DNA of 6,542 bases. It comes from an uncultured Lachnospiraceae bacterium. GTDB taxonomy: Bacteria > Bacillota > Clostridia > Lachnospirales > Lachnospiraceae. The position numbers and the translations under genes were made by a program. Position 1 is the first letter of the stretch, and every line of letters starts with the position of its first letter. Shown piece after piece: positions 1-5,431 of this stretch. The notes under the pieces were generated by a model, which saw nothing but the letters and a program-made list of their open reading frames with translations, was not told where the DNA came from and made no database searches. Location of the stretch: assembly GCA_910589635.1 (NCBI GenBank), contig CAJUTD010000119.1:1-6542 (forward strand). Direction: 5' to 3'.

Positions 1-1281
1 GATACCGGAATGGATATTTGGAACTTGAATTATCTGATTTACCAAGGAGAGGCCAAGATTTTGCCGGAACGCAGAATGCAGAAATATGCTGTTGCCATCG
101 TTAATATATCACAGTTTCGCCGTTACAATATTATTTATGGCTGGAACGCAGGACAGAAGCTTTTAGAGGCGGTTGCCAGTAATTTGCAGAAAAATATCCT
201 GGGGAAAGATGAAATTTGTGCCAGGAACCAGGGAGACCGCTTTGTGCTGCTGTTGAACTATCAGTCGGAAGAAGCGTTTCTTGAGAGGCTTAGGCAGATT
301 GAGCAGGAGACAGAAGAAGATATATATCAGAAGACAGAGAATCATATGACGTTTCAAATGGGAGTTTACCTGATTCCCCAGGACAGCTCAGATATGCGTC
401 TGGCAGTTGATTATGCGACTCAGGCAATCGAATTTATGAAAGACAGCCGTTTGAGCGATGTTATGTTCTATGACGAAAATATAGAGCAGGCGTTAAAGCA
501 GCGGCATGAGAGAGAAAAGTTGTTGGAATCCGTGGATATAGAAGAAAACTTTGTTACTTATTACCAGGCAAAGGTGGATATTCGCAGTGAGAAAGTTGTC
601 GGTGCGGAGGCGCTCGTGAGGTTTTTAGATCCTACGGCTGGTGGTATGGTACGGTCCCCAGGGTTCTTTATACCATATTATGAACAGACGGGAAGAGTGA
701 CGGATATTGATTTCTTCGTGCTGCGCTGTGTCTGCCGGATGCTGCAACGCAGGTTAAAGGCGGGTAAACCGGTTGTTACTATTTCCTGTAATTTCTCCCG
801 GATGCATTTCATCAGGCCGGATTTTCCAGAGCGGTTTGAGGAAGTTCTTGCGAGATATCAGATACCGAAAGAGCTGATAGAGGTAGAGATGACAGAGACG
901 ATTGTTGTGGAGGAGTTGCAGCAGCAGATTGTGAAACAGACGATCGACGAGCTGCGCAGCAAAGGGGTGCGCCTTTCCATTGATGATTTCGGCTCTGGCT
1001 ATTCCTCACTCGGTATTTTTGAACAGATTCCGGCGTCTGTCATCAAGCTTGACCGTTCCTTCCTTCTGAACCGTCAGGACAGGAGCCGTCAGGTTAAGAT
1101 AATGAAAGGAATCGTCAATCTTGCTCAGGAATTGGAGGCGCAGATTGTCTGTGAAGGAGTTGAGACGGACAATGATGTGGAACTGATGCAGGAAATCGGG
1201 GCTTATGTAGCACAGGGATACCGTTACGCTAAGCCAGTGCCGGAAAAGGAATTTGAGGAAAGACTGGATTGTGACGGCTAA
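1..1281 (+). CDS. Degenerate-GGDEF / EAL protein, probable cyclic-di-GMP phosphodiesterase (5' end outside window)
   Basis: Probable hydrolase of cyclic di-GMP to pGpG. The frame is open to the window edge (D-T-G before the Met at 10), and the visible text begins where a GGDEF domain normally starts (D-x-x-TG), so the Met at 10 is probably internal and any N-terminal sensor or membrane part is missing. Residues are counted from that Met. The GGDEF domain (about 1-155) is degenerate: the signature reads QGDRF (74-78), the usual metal aspartates are replaced (N32, S34), and no RxxD inhibitory site precedes it, so it should not make c-di-GMP. The EAL domain (about 165-420) keeps the expected catalytic and metal residues: E200 in EALVR, N261, E293, D325-D326 in DDFGSGYSSL, K346, E382 in EGVET and Q402. 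The degenerate half may bind GTP as a regulatory domain, which is inference. A strong terminator follows 80 bases downstream, so this is the end of its transcript. Confidence 0.93.
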   Translation, partial: DTGMDIWNLNYLIYQGEAKILPERRMQKYAVAIVNISQFRRYNIIYGWNAGQKLLEAVASNLQKNILGKDEICARNQGDRFVLLLNYQSEEAFLERLRQIEQETEEDIYQKTENHMTFQMGVYLIPQDSSDMRLAVDYATQAIEFMKDSRLSDVMFYDENIEQALKQRHEREKLLESVDIEENFVTYYQAKVDIRSEKVVGAEALVRFLDPTAGGMVRSPGFFIPYYEQTGRVTDIDFFVLRCVCRMLQRRLKAGKPVVTISCNFSRMHFIRPDFPERFEEVLARYQIPKELIEVEMTETIVVEELQQQIVKQTIDELRSKGVRLSIDDFGSGYSSLGIFEQIPASVIKLDRSFLLNRQDRSRQVKIMKGIVNLAQELEAQIVCEGVETDNDVELMQEIGAYVAQGYRYAKPVPEKEFEERLDCDG

Positions 1282-1361
1282 GAGCTGAAAATGCGAAACT
1301 GCTTGTAGTTCATATGCATGAAGATGGATATTGAAAAACACAAAAATAGGGAATGAGAGGA

Positions 1362-1402
1362 AAAGCCCATGGAAACACGAGAAAAGTGCTTCTGTGGGCT
1401 TT
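1362..1402 (+). terminator. Hairpin terminator after the EAL gene, possibly bidirectional
   Basis: Bases 1362-1378 pair with 1386-1402 in a 17-position stem with one A-C mismatch and two G-U pairs; the base of the stem is AAAGCCCA / TGGGCTTT and the loop is GAGAAAA (1379-1385). The T run on the + strand is short (CTTTGTT), so termination may be moderate. On the - strand the stem ends in a T run read from the A's at 1361-1364, so it could act in both directions. It separates the signalling gene from the iron operon promoter. Confidence 0.8.
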
Positions 1403-1427
1403 GTTAAAAAATGGTGCAGAAATGAAA

Positions 1428-1447
1428 ATTTCAGAAATATTTGAAAT
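1428..1447. promoter_or_regulatory. Imperfect 20-bp palindrome overlapping the -35 box, candidate operator
   Basis: ATTTCA at 1428-1433 is the inverse complement of TGAAAT at 1442-1447, and 16 of the 20 positions agree with the reverse complement. The right arm contains the -35 hexamer (1441-1446). A second, overlapping perfect palindrome TGAAAATTTCA lies at 1423-1433. The position suits a repressor that blocks RNA polymerase. It does not match the Fur 7-1-7 box or the DtxR/IdeR consensus as I know them, so the regulator is unknown. AT-rich DNA gives such palindromes by chance fairly often. Confidence 0.4.
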
Positions 1448-1469
1448 AACGGATAGACAATGGTATACT
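1441..1469 (+). promoter_or_regulatory. Sigma-A type promoter of the Cys-rich/feoAB unit
   Basis: TTGAAA (1441-1446) and TATACT (1464-1469) are separated by 17 bases, and TG at 1461-1462 gives an extended -10 (TGGTATACT). Each hexamer matches consensus in five of six positions. Transcription should start near 1475-1478, giving a leader of about 60 bases before the ATG at 1539. A short inverted repeat, TGTA-N5-TACA (1470-1482), covers the expected start point. This is the only good promoter seen upstream of feoA and feoB. Confidence 0.75.
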
Positions 1470-1538
1470 TGTAAACGGTACATTTATTTCTAGGAAAATT
1501 AACATAACAATTATTACAAAAATCACAGGAGGCAACAT

Positions 1539-1982
1539 ATGGCAGAAGTACATAAGAAAGGATTAAATGCTGATTTGATTGAGGCGGATTTGGAAAATTG
1601 CTGTAGAGGCACAGAAATGTGCGAGCATTGTCAGGGCAAATCTTGTAACATAGGATTTGCAAAGGAATGCATCAAGGCGTATAAGAGGCAGCCTCAAAAA
1701 GAAGTTCCAGGAGGAACTGAGCAGATTCCGACTACAGACTTCAAGGTATTTGATGAAGTTGAACTGGAAACTGCAATCGCGCATATTCTGAGAGAGTGTA
1801 AGGATTGTAAAGAGGACCATACGGAAGATTGTATCATCAATGTCATCCGCAATTGTTATGAGGCCAGTCTTTTGGGTGACATACATCCCTATGAGGGAAG
1901 TGCATTACAGTATTTGATGTATTTAAGGGCGAATTATCCTGAGAAAGCAAACGATATTGCGTATCTTTATTCCCGCGGGTAA
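1539..1982 (+). CDS. Cysteine-rich protein of unknown function, first gene of the feoAB unit
   Basis: I do not recognise this 147-residue protein. It is soluble by appearance, with no signal peptide or membrane segment. It has ten cysteines in two groups: C21, C22, C28, C31, C36, C44 (spacing CC-x5-C-x2-C-x4-C-x7-C) and C87, C90, C98, C106 (C-x2-C-x7-C-x7-C), with H30, H82 and H94 nearby. A cysteine-free, proline- and glycine-containing linker (about 50-72) separates them, suggesting two metal- or Fe-S-binding modules. The start is well supported by AGGAGG at 1527-1532, six bases before the ATG. The stop lies 91 bases before feoA, with no new promoter seen between, so cotranscription with feoAB is likely. 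A role as iron sensor, iron chaperone or Feo accessory is inference from position and cysteines only. It is not FeoC-like by eye and is not the small Cys-rich membrane protein often found after feoB. Confidence 0.85.
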   Translation: MAEVHKKGLNADLIEADLENCCRGTEMCEHCQGKSCNIGFAKECIKAYKRQPQKEVPGGTEQIPTTDFKVFDEVELETAIAHILRECKDCKEDHTEDCIINVIRNCYEASLLGDIHPYEGSALQYLMYLRANYPEKANDIAYLYSRG

Positions 1983-2030
1983 TGAACCGCGGGTGTCCTG
2001 CGGGGATGTGCCAATGCCAAAGACCGCGGG
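1972..2030 (+). repeat. Repeated CCGCGGG blocks between the Cys-rich gene and feoA, possible alternative hairpins
   Basis: CCGCGG occurs three times in 57 bases (1973-1978, 1987-1992, 2024-2029), with a fourth degenerate copy, CTGCGGGG, at 1998-2005. Each block is self-complementary, so the copies can pair with each other: CCCGCGG 1972-1978 with CCGCGGG 1987-1993 gives a perfect 7-bp stem with an 8-base loop that contains the stop codon of the upstream gene; copy 1 or 2 can instead pair with copy 3. No T run follows, so a simple intrinsic terminator is unlikely. The block is much more GC-rich than its surroundings. It could limit read-through, stabilise the mRNA end or tune feoA translation. 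Confidence 0.6.
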
Positions 2031-2083
2031 CAATAGAGAGGCTTGCTTATATGGACAAGGAGGTATGCTGTAAATGCTTTTAA
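1982..2083 (+). CDS. Possible 33-codon Cys-rich small ORF (speculative)
   Basis: An ATG at 1982 overlaps the TAA of the preceding gene by one base (TAATG) and opens a frame of 33 codons that ends at the TAA 2081-2083, ten bases inside feoA. The peptide would have six cysteines: C5, C10 and C12 near the start (C-x4-C-x-C) and C29, C30 and C32 at the end (CC-x-C). The overlap at both ends is the layout of translational coupling. Against it: no Shine-Dalgarno precedes the ATG, the start sits in the loop of the 1972-1993 hairpin, and a frame of this length in 100 bases can be chance. No family is recognised. Confidence 0.2.
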   Translation: MNRGCPAGMCQCQRPRAIERLAYMDKEVCCKCF

Positions 2084-2307
2084 AGGACATTAATGCAGGG
2101 CAAAGCTGCATTATAGAGAAATTAAATCTCCCATTTCAGATGGAGCAGCGGCTACAGGCGCTTGGAATGACAAAGGATACGACAATTTCTGTTTTAAACA
2201 GAAAGGGAAAAGGGATCATGATTATCAAGCTGCGCGGCACCCGTCTGGCATTGGGATATAATATGACCAAAAATATTGATGTGAGGAAAGCGGGGAAAAT
2301 GTCATGA
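2074..2307 (+). CDS. feoA: FeoA, small SH3-like partner of the ferrous iron transporter FeoB
   Basis: A 77-residue cytoplasmic protein of normal FeoA length (about 75-85). FeoA proteins have an SH3-like barrel and are needed for FeoB-dependent Fe(II) uptake, probably by contact with the FeoB cytoplasmic domain. Visible family features are the RLQALGM segment (26-32), the run of beta strands from 36 to 60, and the closing LALGYNMTKNIDV pattern (58-70) equivalent to the usual A-L-x-x-x-x-A-x-x-I-x-V end. The start is set by AAGGAGG at 2057-2063, ten bases before the ATG; an in-frame TAA lies directly before it. The stop overlaps the feoB start by four bases (ATGA), so the two are translationally coupled. 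C12 is not a family feature that I know of. Confidence 0.93.
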   Translation: MLLKDINAGQSCIIEKLNLPFQMEQRLQALGMTKDTTISVLNRKGKGIMIIKLRGTRLALGYNMTKNIDVRKAGKMS

Positions 2308-4346
2308 GCGAGAATCTTACCATCGGTTTTATTGGCAACCCCAATTGTGGAAAGACGACGCTTTTCAATGCTTATACAGGGGCAAACTTAAAGGTGGCAA
2401 ATTGGCCGGGAGTAACCGTGGAAAAAGTAGAGGGGGCAATCAAAGACCATGATTTAAATATTCGCCTTGTGGATCTTCCCGGTACATACAGCCTGACTTC
2501 CTATACGATGGAGGAAAAAGTTTCCAGGCAGTTTATTTTAAGCGATGAGGTGGATGTAATTATCAATGTGGCGGACGCTTCCTCACTTGAACGAAATCTA
2601 TATCTGACATTACAGCTTTTGGAGCTGGGGAAGCCGGTTGTCCTGGCCCTGAATATGATGGATATTGTAGAGAAAAGAGGCATGGAGATTGATATGCACC
2701 GATTACCGGAGATGTTGGGCATTCCTGTGATCCCGGTTTCTGCAAGGAAGCGTACCGGATTGGAATCGCTGCTGCATGCTGCGGCTCACCACAAAGGATG
2801 TGCGGACCCGGACTGCCTGATTCATCACCATAAGAGCGAAGTACATCACATCCACGACCATCATTCAGAATATGCGATGGTATATTCCGATGAGATTGAG
2901 GATAAAATTGACCAGATAATCTTGGAACTGAAAAAACAATACCCCTCTCTAAAGAATTACCGCTGGCATGCGATTAAGCTGCTGGAGCAGGATAATGAAG
3001 TCAGTGAGAAATATCCCATAAATCTGCCGGGCTTGACGGGGGAAAGTTATGAGACGCAGATTATAAATGAGAAATACGATTTTATTCAGGAAGTGATAGA
3101 TGAGGTATTGCTCCATAAGCAGCGTCAGGATAAGTTTACTGAGAGGGTGGACAGAGCGCTGACGCATCGTATTTGGGGAATTCCTATATTTCTGGGGATT
3201 ATGGCGGTTGTTTTTTTCCTTACGTTCACAGTAGGAGATTGGATTAAGGGTTATTTTGAAGTAGCAATCAATTTTTTGTCCACAATTGTTACCCAGGGAC
3301 TTGCAGCTATCGGCGCCGGTACAATTTTAGAATCCCTGGTTGTGGAAGGAATTATTGGCGGTGTGGGCACAATAGTCACGTTTTTACCGAATATTTTTAT
3401 TCTCTTTTTGGCGCTGGCATTTTTGGAGGACAGCGGGTATATGGCTCGTGTGGCTTATGTGATGGAGGGCCTTATGAGCAGTCTTGGACTTTCCGGTAAG
3501 GCATTTATACCCATGTTGTTAGGCTTTGGCTGTACGGTTCCGGCAATCATGGCTTCAAGGGCGTTGGAAAACAAGCGCGACCGCTATAAGGTTATGCTTG
3601 TGACACCGTTTATGAGCTGCAATGCCCGCTTGACAATTTATATCCTCTTTTCGGAGATGTTTTTTGGCAAAAATGCTATGCTGGTTGCCTATTCCATGTA
3701 TTTAATAGGTATCGTGGTGGCAATTATAGTGTCTATGATATTACATCTTATAGACCGAAAGAAGAGTGAAAATTATCTACTGATTGAGCTGCCGGAATAT
3801 AAAATGCCGGATGCGAGGACGGTTGCTATTTACGTGTGGGAAAAAGTAAAAGATTATCTTGGAAAAGCCGGTACAACAATCTTTTTGGCAACATTGATTA
3901 TTTGGTTTCTGCTCAACTTCGGACCACACGGATATGCTGCCGATATGTCTGAAGGCTTTGGGGCTATGATAGGTAAATGGATGGTGCCCCTATTTGCGCC
4001 GATCGGCTTGGGCTTCTGGCAGATTACAGTAGCGTTAATTGCAGGAATATCTGCCAAAGAAGTGGTAGTCTCGAGCTGTGCCGTGTTGTTTGGCGTTGTA
4101 AACGCAAATTCTCCTGCCGGCATGGAAAAGTTTTCCGCCGTATTACAGGAGATTGGCTTTGGACCTCTGAATGCTTTTTGCCTGATGGTATTCTGCTTGC
4201 TCTATATCCCTTGTGCGGCTGCGCTCGCAACTGTACACAAGGAATCAGATAGCTGGGCATGGACAGGGTTTGTCACGGCGTTCCAGCTTATTGTCGCCTG
4301 GGTGGTTACGTTTGTAGTCTATCAGATTGGGATATTGTTTCTGTGA
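2304..4346 (+). CDS. feoB: FeoB, GTP-dependent ferrous iron transporter
   Basis: Inner-membrane Fe(II) importer of 680 residues, within the family's normal range. The N-terminal G domain shows G1 GNPNCGKT (11-18), the G2 region NWPGVT (33-38), G3 DLPG (57-60), G4 NMMD (117-120) and G5 SAR (146-148). A histidine-rich stretch (162-187) holds ten histidines and two cysteines (C166, C171), followed by the helical GDI-like linker (about 190-275). The membrane part begins near 292 and contains two Gate modules: GFGCTVPA (407-414, with the conserved C410) and AKEVV (584-588), then IPCAAALAT (635-643) near the end. The final hydrophobic helix ends at the C-terminus, with no cytoplasmic tail. The ATG overlaps the feoA stop as ATGA. 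No feoC follows; a hairpin at 4395-4430 closes the unit. Iron rather than manganese as substrate is inferred from family and from feoA. Confidence 0.97.
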   Translation: MSENLTIGFIGNPNCGKTTLFNAYTGANLKVANWPGVTVEKVEGAIKDHDLNIRLVDLPGTYSLTSYTMEEKVSRQFILSDEVDVIINVADASSLERNLYLTLQLLELGKPVVLALNMMDIVEKRGMEIDMHRLPEMLGIPVIPVSARKRTGLESLLHAAAHHKGCADPDCLIHHHKSEVHHIHDHHSEYAMVYSDEIEDKIDQIILELKKQYPSLKNYRWHAIKLLEQDNEVSEKYPINLPGLTGESYETQIINEKYDFIQEVIDEVLLHKQRQDKFTERVDRALTHRIWGIPIFLGIMAVVFFLTFTVGDWIKGYFEVAINFLSTIVTQGLAAIGAGTILESLVVEGIIGGVGTIVTFLPNIFILFLALAFLEDSGYMARVAYVMEGLMSSLGLSGKAFIPMLLGFGCTVPAIMASRALENKRDRYKVMLVTPFMSCNARLTIYILFSEMFFGKNAMLVAYSMYLIGIVVAIIVSMILHLIDRKKSENYLLIELPEYKMPDARTVAIYVWEKVKDYLGKAGTTIFLATLIIWFLLNFGPHGYAADMSEGFGAMIGKWMVPLFAPIGLGFWQITVALIAGISAKEVVVSSCAVLFGVVNANSPAGMEKFSAVLQEIGFGPLNAFCLMVFCLLYIPCAAALATVHKESDSWAWTGFVTAFQLIVAWVVTFVVYQIGILFL

Positions 4347-4394
4347 GAAGTATGAAAACTGATAGAGTGAAATAGTTTGTGATTATCTGGTCGT

Positions 4395-4430
4395 TAGCGT
4401 AGGCTCTTATATATGTGAGAGCCTGCGCTA
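4395..4430 (+). terminator. Hairpin terminator after feoB
   Basis: TAGCGTAGGCTCT (4395-4407) pairs with AGAGCCTGCGCTA (4418-4430) over 13 bp with a single T-G wobble; the loop is ten bases (TATATATGTG). It is followed by TTGCTATTTC, a weak T-rich tail. It stands 49 bases after the feoB stop and 106 bases before the next gene, where an end of the iron operon is expected. Confidence 0.7.
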
Positions 4431-4535
4431 TTGCTATTTCAAATTCAGGATGAAAATATAGTATTATAGATTTCTGTAACGAAATGTAGTAGAATAAAAA
4501 GCAGGCGTATATGTTGCAGATGGAAAGGACGTAAC

Positions 4536-5189
4536 ATGGAGGAAGAGGGACTGAAACTATATACAATCAATACGGATGAGTTTTCAGATGAGGCGTATTA
4601 TAAAGCGTGCTACAGCAGCCTTTCTGCTTGTCGGAGAGAAAAGACAGACAGTTACCGGTTTCCGGCGGACAAGAAACTGTCTGTGGGAGCAGGTATTCTT
4701 CTGGACAGAGGTTTGCGGGAATATGGGCTTAAGGAATCGGAAGTGGAATTTGCATATGGCGAAAATGGCAAGCCATATCTTTCAGATTATCCCCAAATTT
4801 ACTTTAACCTGGCGCATTCTGGTACTATGGCACTGGCGGCCTTTGCAGATACAGAAGTTGGCTGTGATATAGAAGAGATTAGAACAGCCAGTCTCAAGCT
4901 GGCAAAACGTTTTTTTTGTCTCAGTGAATATGCATATATTGATAGCTTTGCCGGAAGAGAACAAGATTATGCCTTTTACCGGATTTGGACACTGAAAGAG
5001 AGTTTCTTAAAAGTTACCGGCATGGGCATGCGTTTGCCGCTGGATGCGTTTGAATTTGCCTTTACAAAGCATGGGACAGTGACAATCCGTCAAGAATATA
5101 ATAAGGAAAAATATAAGTTCCTGGAATATGATTTTGGAGTATATCATGCAGCGATATGCATACAAGTGAAAAAGGAAAGACGGGAGTAG
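4536..5189 (+). CDS. Sfp-type 4'-phosphopantetheinyl transferase
   Basis: Transfers the 4'-phosphopantetheine arm of coenzyme A to a serine of a carrier protein (ACP or PCP), turning it into the active holo form; cytoplasmic and Mg-dependent. The 217-residue length matches the two-lobed Sfp family (Sfp itself is about 224), not the ~120-residue AcpS type. Seen in order: GKPYL (78-82), FNLAHSG (90-96, with the conserved H94), GCDIEEI (109-115, Mg ligands D111 and E113), FFCLSEYA (126-133) and WTLKESFLKVTG (151-162, with W151, K154, E155 and K159). The start is supported by AAAGGA at 4524-4529, six bases before the ATG. No carrier protein, nonribosomal peptide or polyketide synthase is in the window, so the target is unknown; it may serve fatty-acid ACP or a distant cluster. 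It lies in its own unit between a terminator and an intergenic gap. Confidence 0.93.
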   Translation: MEEEGLKLYTINTDEFSDEAYYKACYSSLSACRREKTDSYRFPADKKLSVGAGILLDRGLREYGLKESEVEFAYGENGKPYLSDYPQIYFNLAHSGTMALAAFADTEVGCDIEEIRTASLKLAKRFFCLSEYAYIDSFAGREQDYAFYRIWTLKESFLKVTGMGMRLPLDAFEFAFTKHGTVTIRQEYNKEKYKFLEYDFGVYHAAICIQVKKERRE

Positions 5190-5251
5190 AATTTTGGTTA
5201 ATCGGATTTCCCGTGGGAATAAATTCCTTGTTTCGCCAGGCAAATATGGAA

Positions 5252-5288
5252 ATGTAAAAACCATAGAAAAAAGACTTGTTTTTTACAT
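5252..5288. repeat. AT-rich inverted repeat upstream of the sensor kinase
   Basis: ATGTAAAAA (5252-5260) is the perfect inverse complement of TTTTTACAT (5280-5288), with a 19-base spacer. The right arm overlaps a possible -35 element. It could be a regulator site or a poor AT-rich hairpin ending the transferase transcript; no GC-rich terminator is seen after that gene. Low base complexity weakens the case. Confidence 0.35.
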
Positions 5289-5304
5289 GAAAATCAGGTA
5301 TTAA
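5276..5304 (+). promoter_or_regulatory. Candidate promoter of the sensor kinase gene
   Basis: TTGTTT (5276-5281) and TATTAA (5299-5304) are 17 bases apart, each matching consensus in four of six positions. A TATTTA at 5305-5310 paired with TTTACA at 5282-5287 is an alternative with the same spacing. A start near 5311-5316 would give a leader of roughly 120 bases. The region is AT-rich, so the assignment is weak. Confidence 0.3.
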
Positions 5305-5316
5305 TATTTATGGGAA

Positions 5317-5330
5317 GGTATCAAGATACC
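5317..5330. promoter_or_regulatory. Perfect short palindrome GGTATC-AA-GATACC, candidate operator
   Basis: Six-base arms are perfect inverse complements around a two-base centre. It lies just after the expected transcription start of the kinase gene, where a repressor site would act. A two-base loop is too tight for an RNA hairpin with the full stem, so a DNA-level site is more likely than an RNA element. No regulator is recognised. Confidence 0.35.
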
Positions 5331-5378
5331 GGATGAAAATATTACATAAAGAAATGGATGATTTTAAGGATTAAGACT

Positions 5379-5395
5379 GCTGGCTGAAAGCCGGC
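5379..5395 (+). other. Stable leader hairpin with GAA loop upstream of the sensor kinase
   Basis: GCTGGCT (5379-5385) pairs with AGCCGGC (5389-5395) over 7 bp with one T-G wobble and a GAA triloop. It ends 24 bases before the ribosome binding site of the next gene and is not followed by a T run, so it is not a standard terminator. It does not look like a c-di-GMP riboswitch (no GCAAAGC or tetraloop-receptor signature seen). Its role is unknown. Confidence 0.4.
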
Positions 5396-5431
5396 TGAGT
5401 TGTCCATAATTTTATACTGAGAGGTGGATTT

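Noticed and set aside
1006..1662. Long open frame of 218 codons on the - strand
   Set aside because: It lies across the end of the EAL gene, the terminator, the promoter and the start of the Cys-rich gene, has no ribosome binding site that I can see, and its translation is low-complexity and shows no domain. It is a shadow of + strand genes.
3977..4260. Overlapping open frames on both strands inside the 3' half of feoB
   Set aside because: FeoB is unambiguous here with intact Gate motifs; the other frames give no recognisable protein.
4306..4566. 86-codon frame on the - strand between feoB and the transferase
   Set aside because: It runs through the feoB terminator hairpin and both flanking genes, without a supported start.
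5203..5220. TTCCC-GT-GGGAA as terminator of the transferase gene
   Set aside because: The stem is only about four to five pairs with an unworkable two-base loop (or four pairs with a four-base loop), and no T run follows directly.
5333..5374. 13-codon frame (MKILHKEMDDFKD) just before the 5379-5395 hairpin, as an attenuation leader peptide
   Set aside because: No ribosome binding site at proper distance, no run of regulatory codons, and the hairpin has no T run. Too short to trust.
5379..5395. Cyclic-di-GMP riboswitch in the kinase leader
   Set aside because: Considered because of the c-di-GMP gene nearby, but the conserved core sequences of GEMM riboswitches are not seen.
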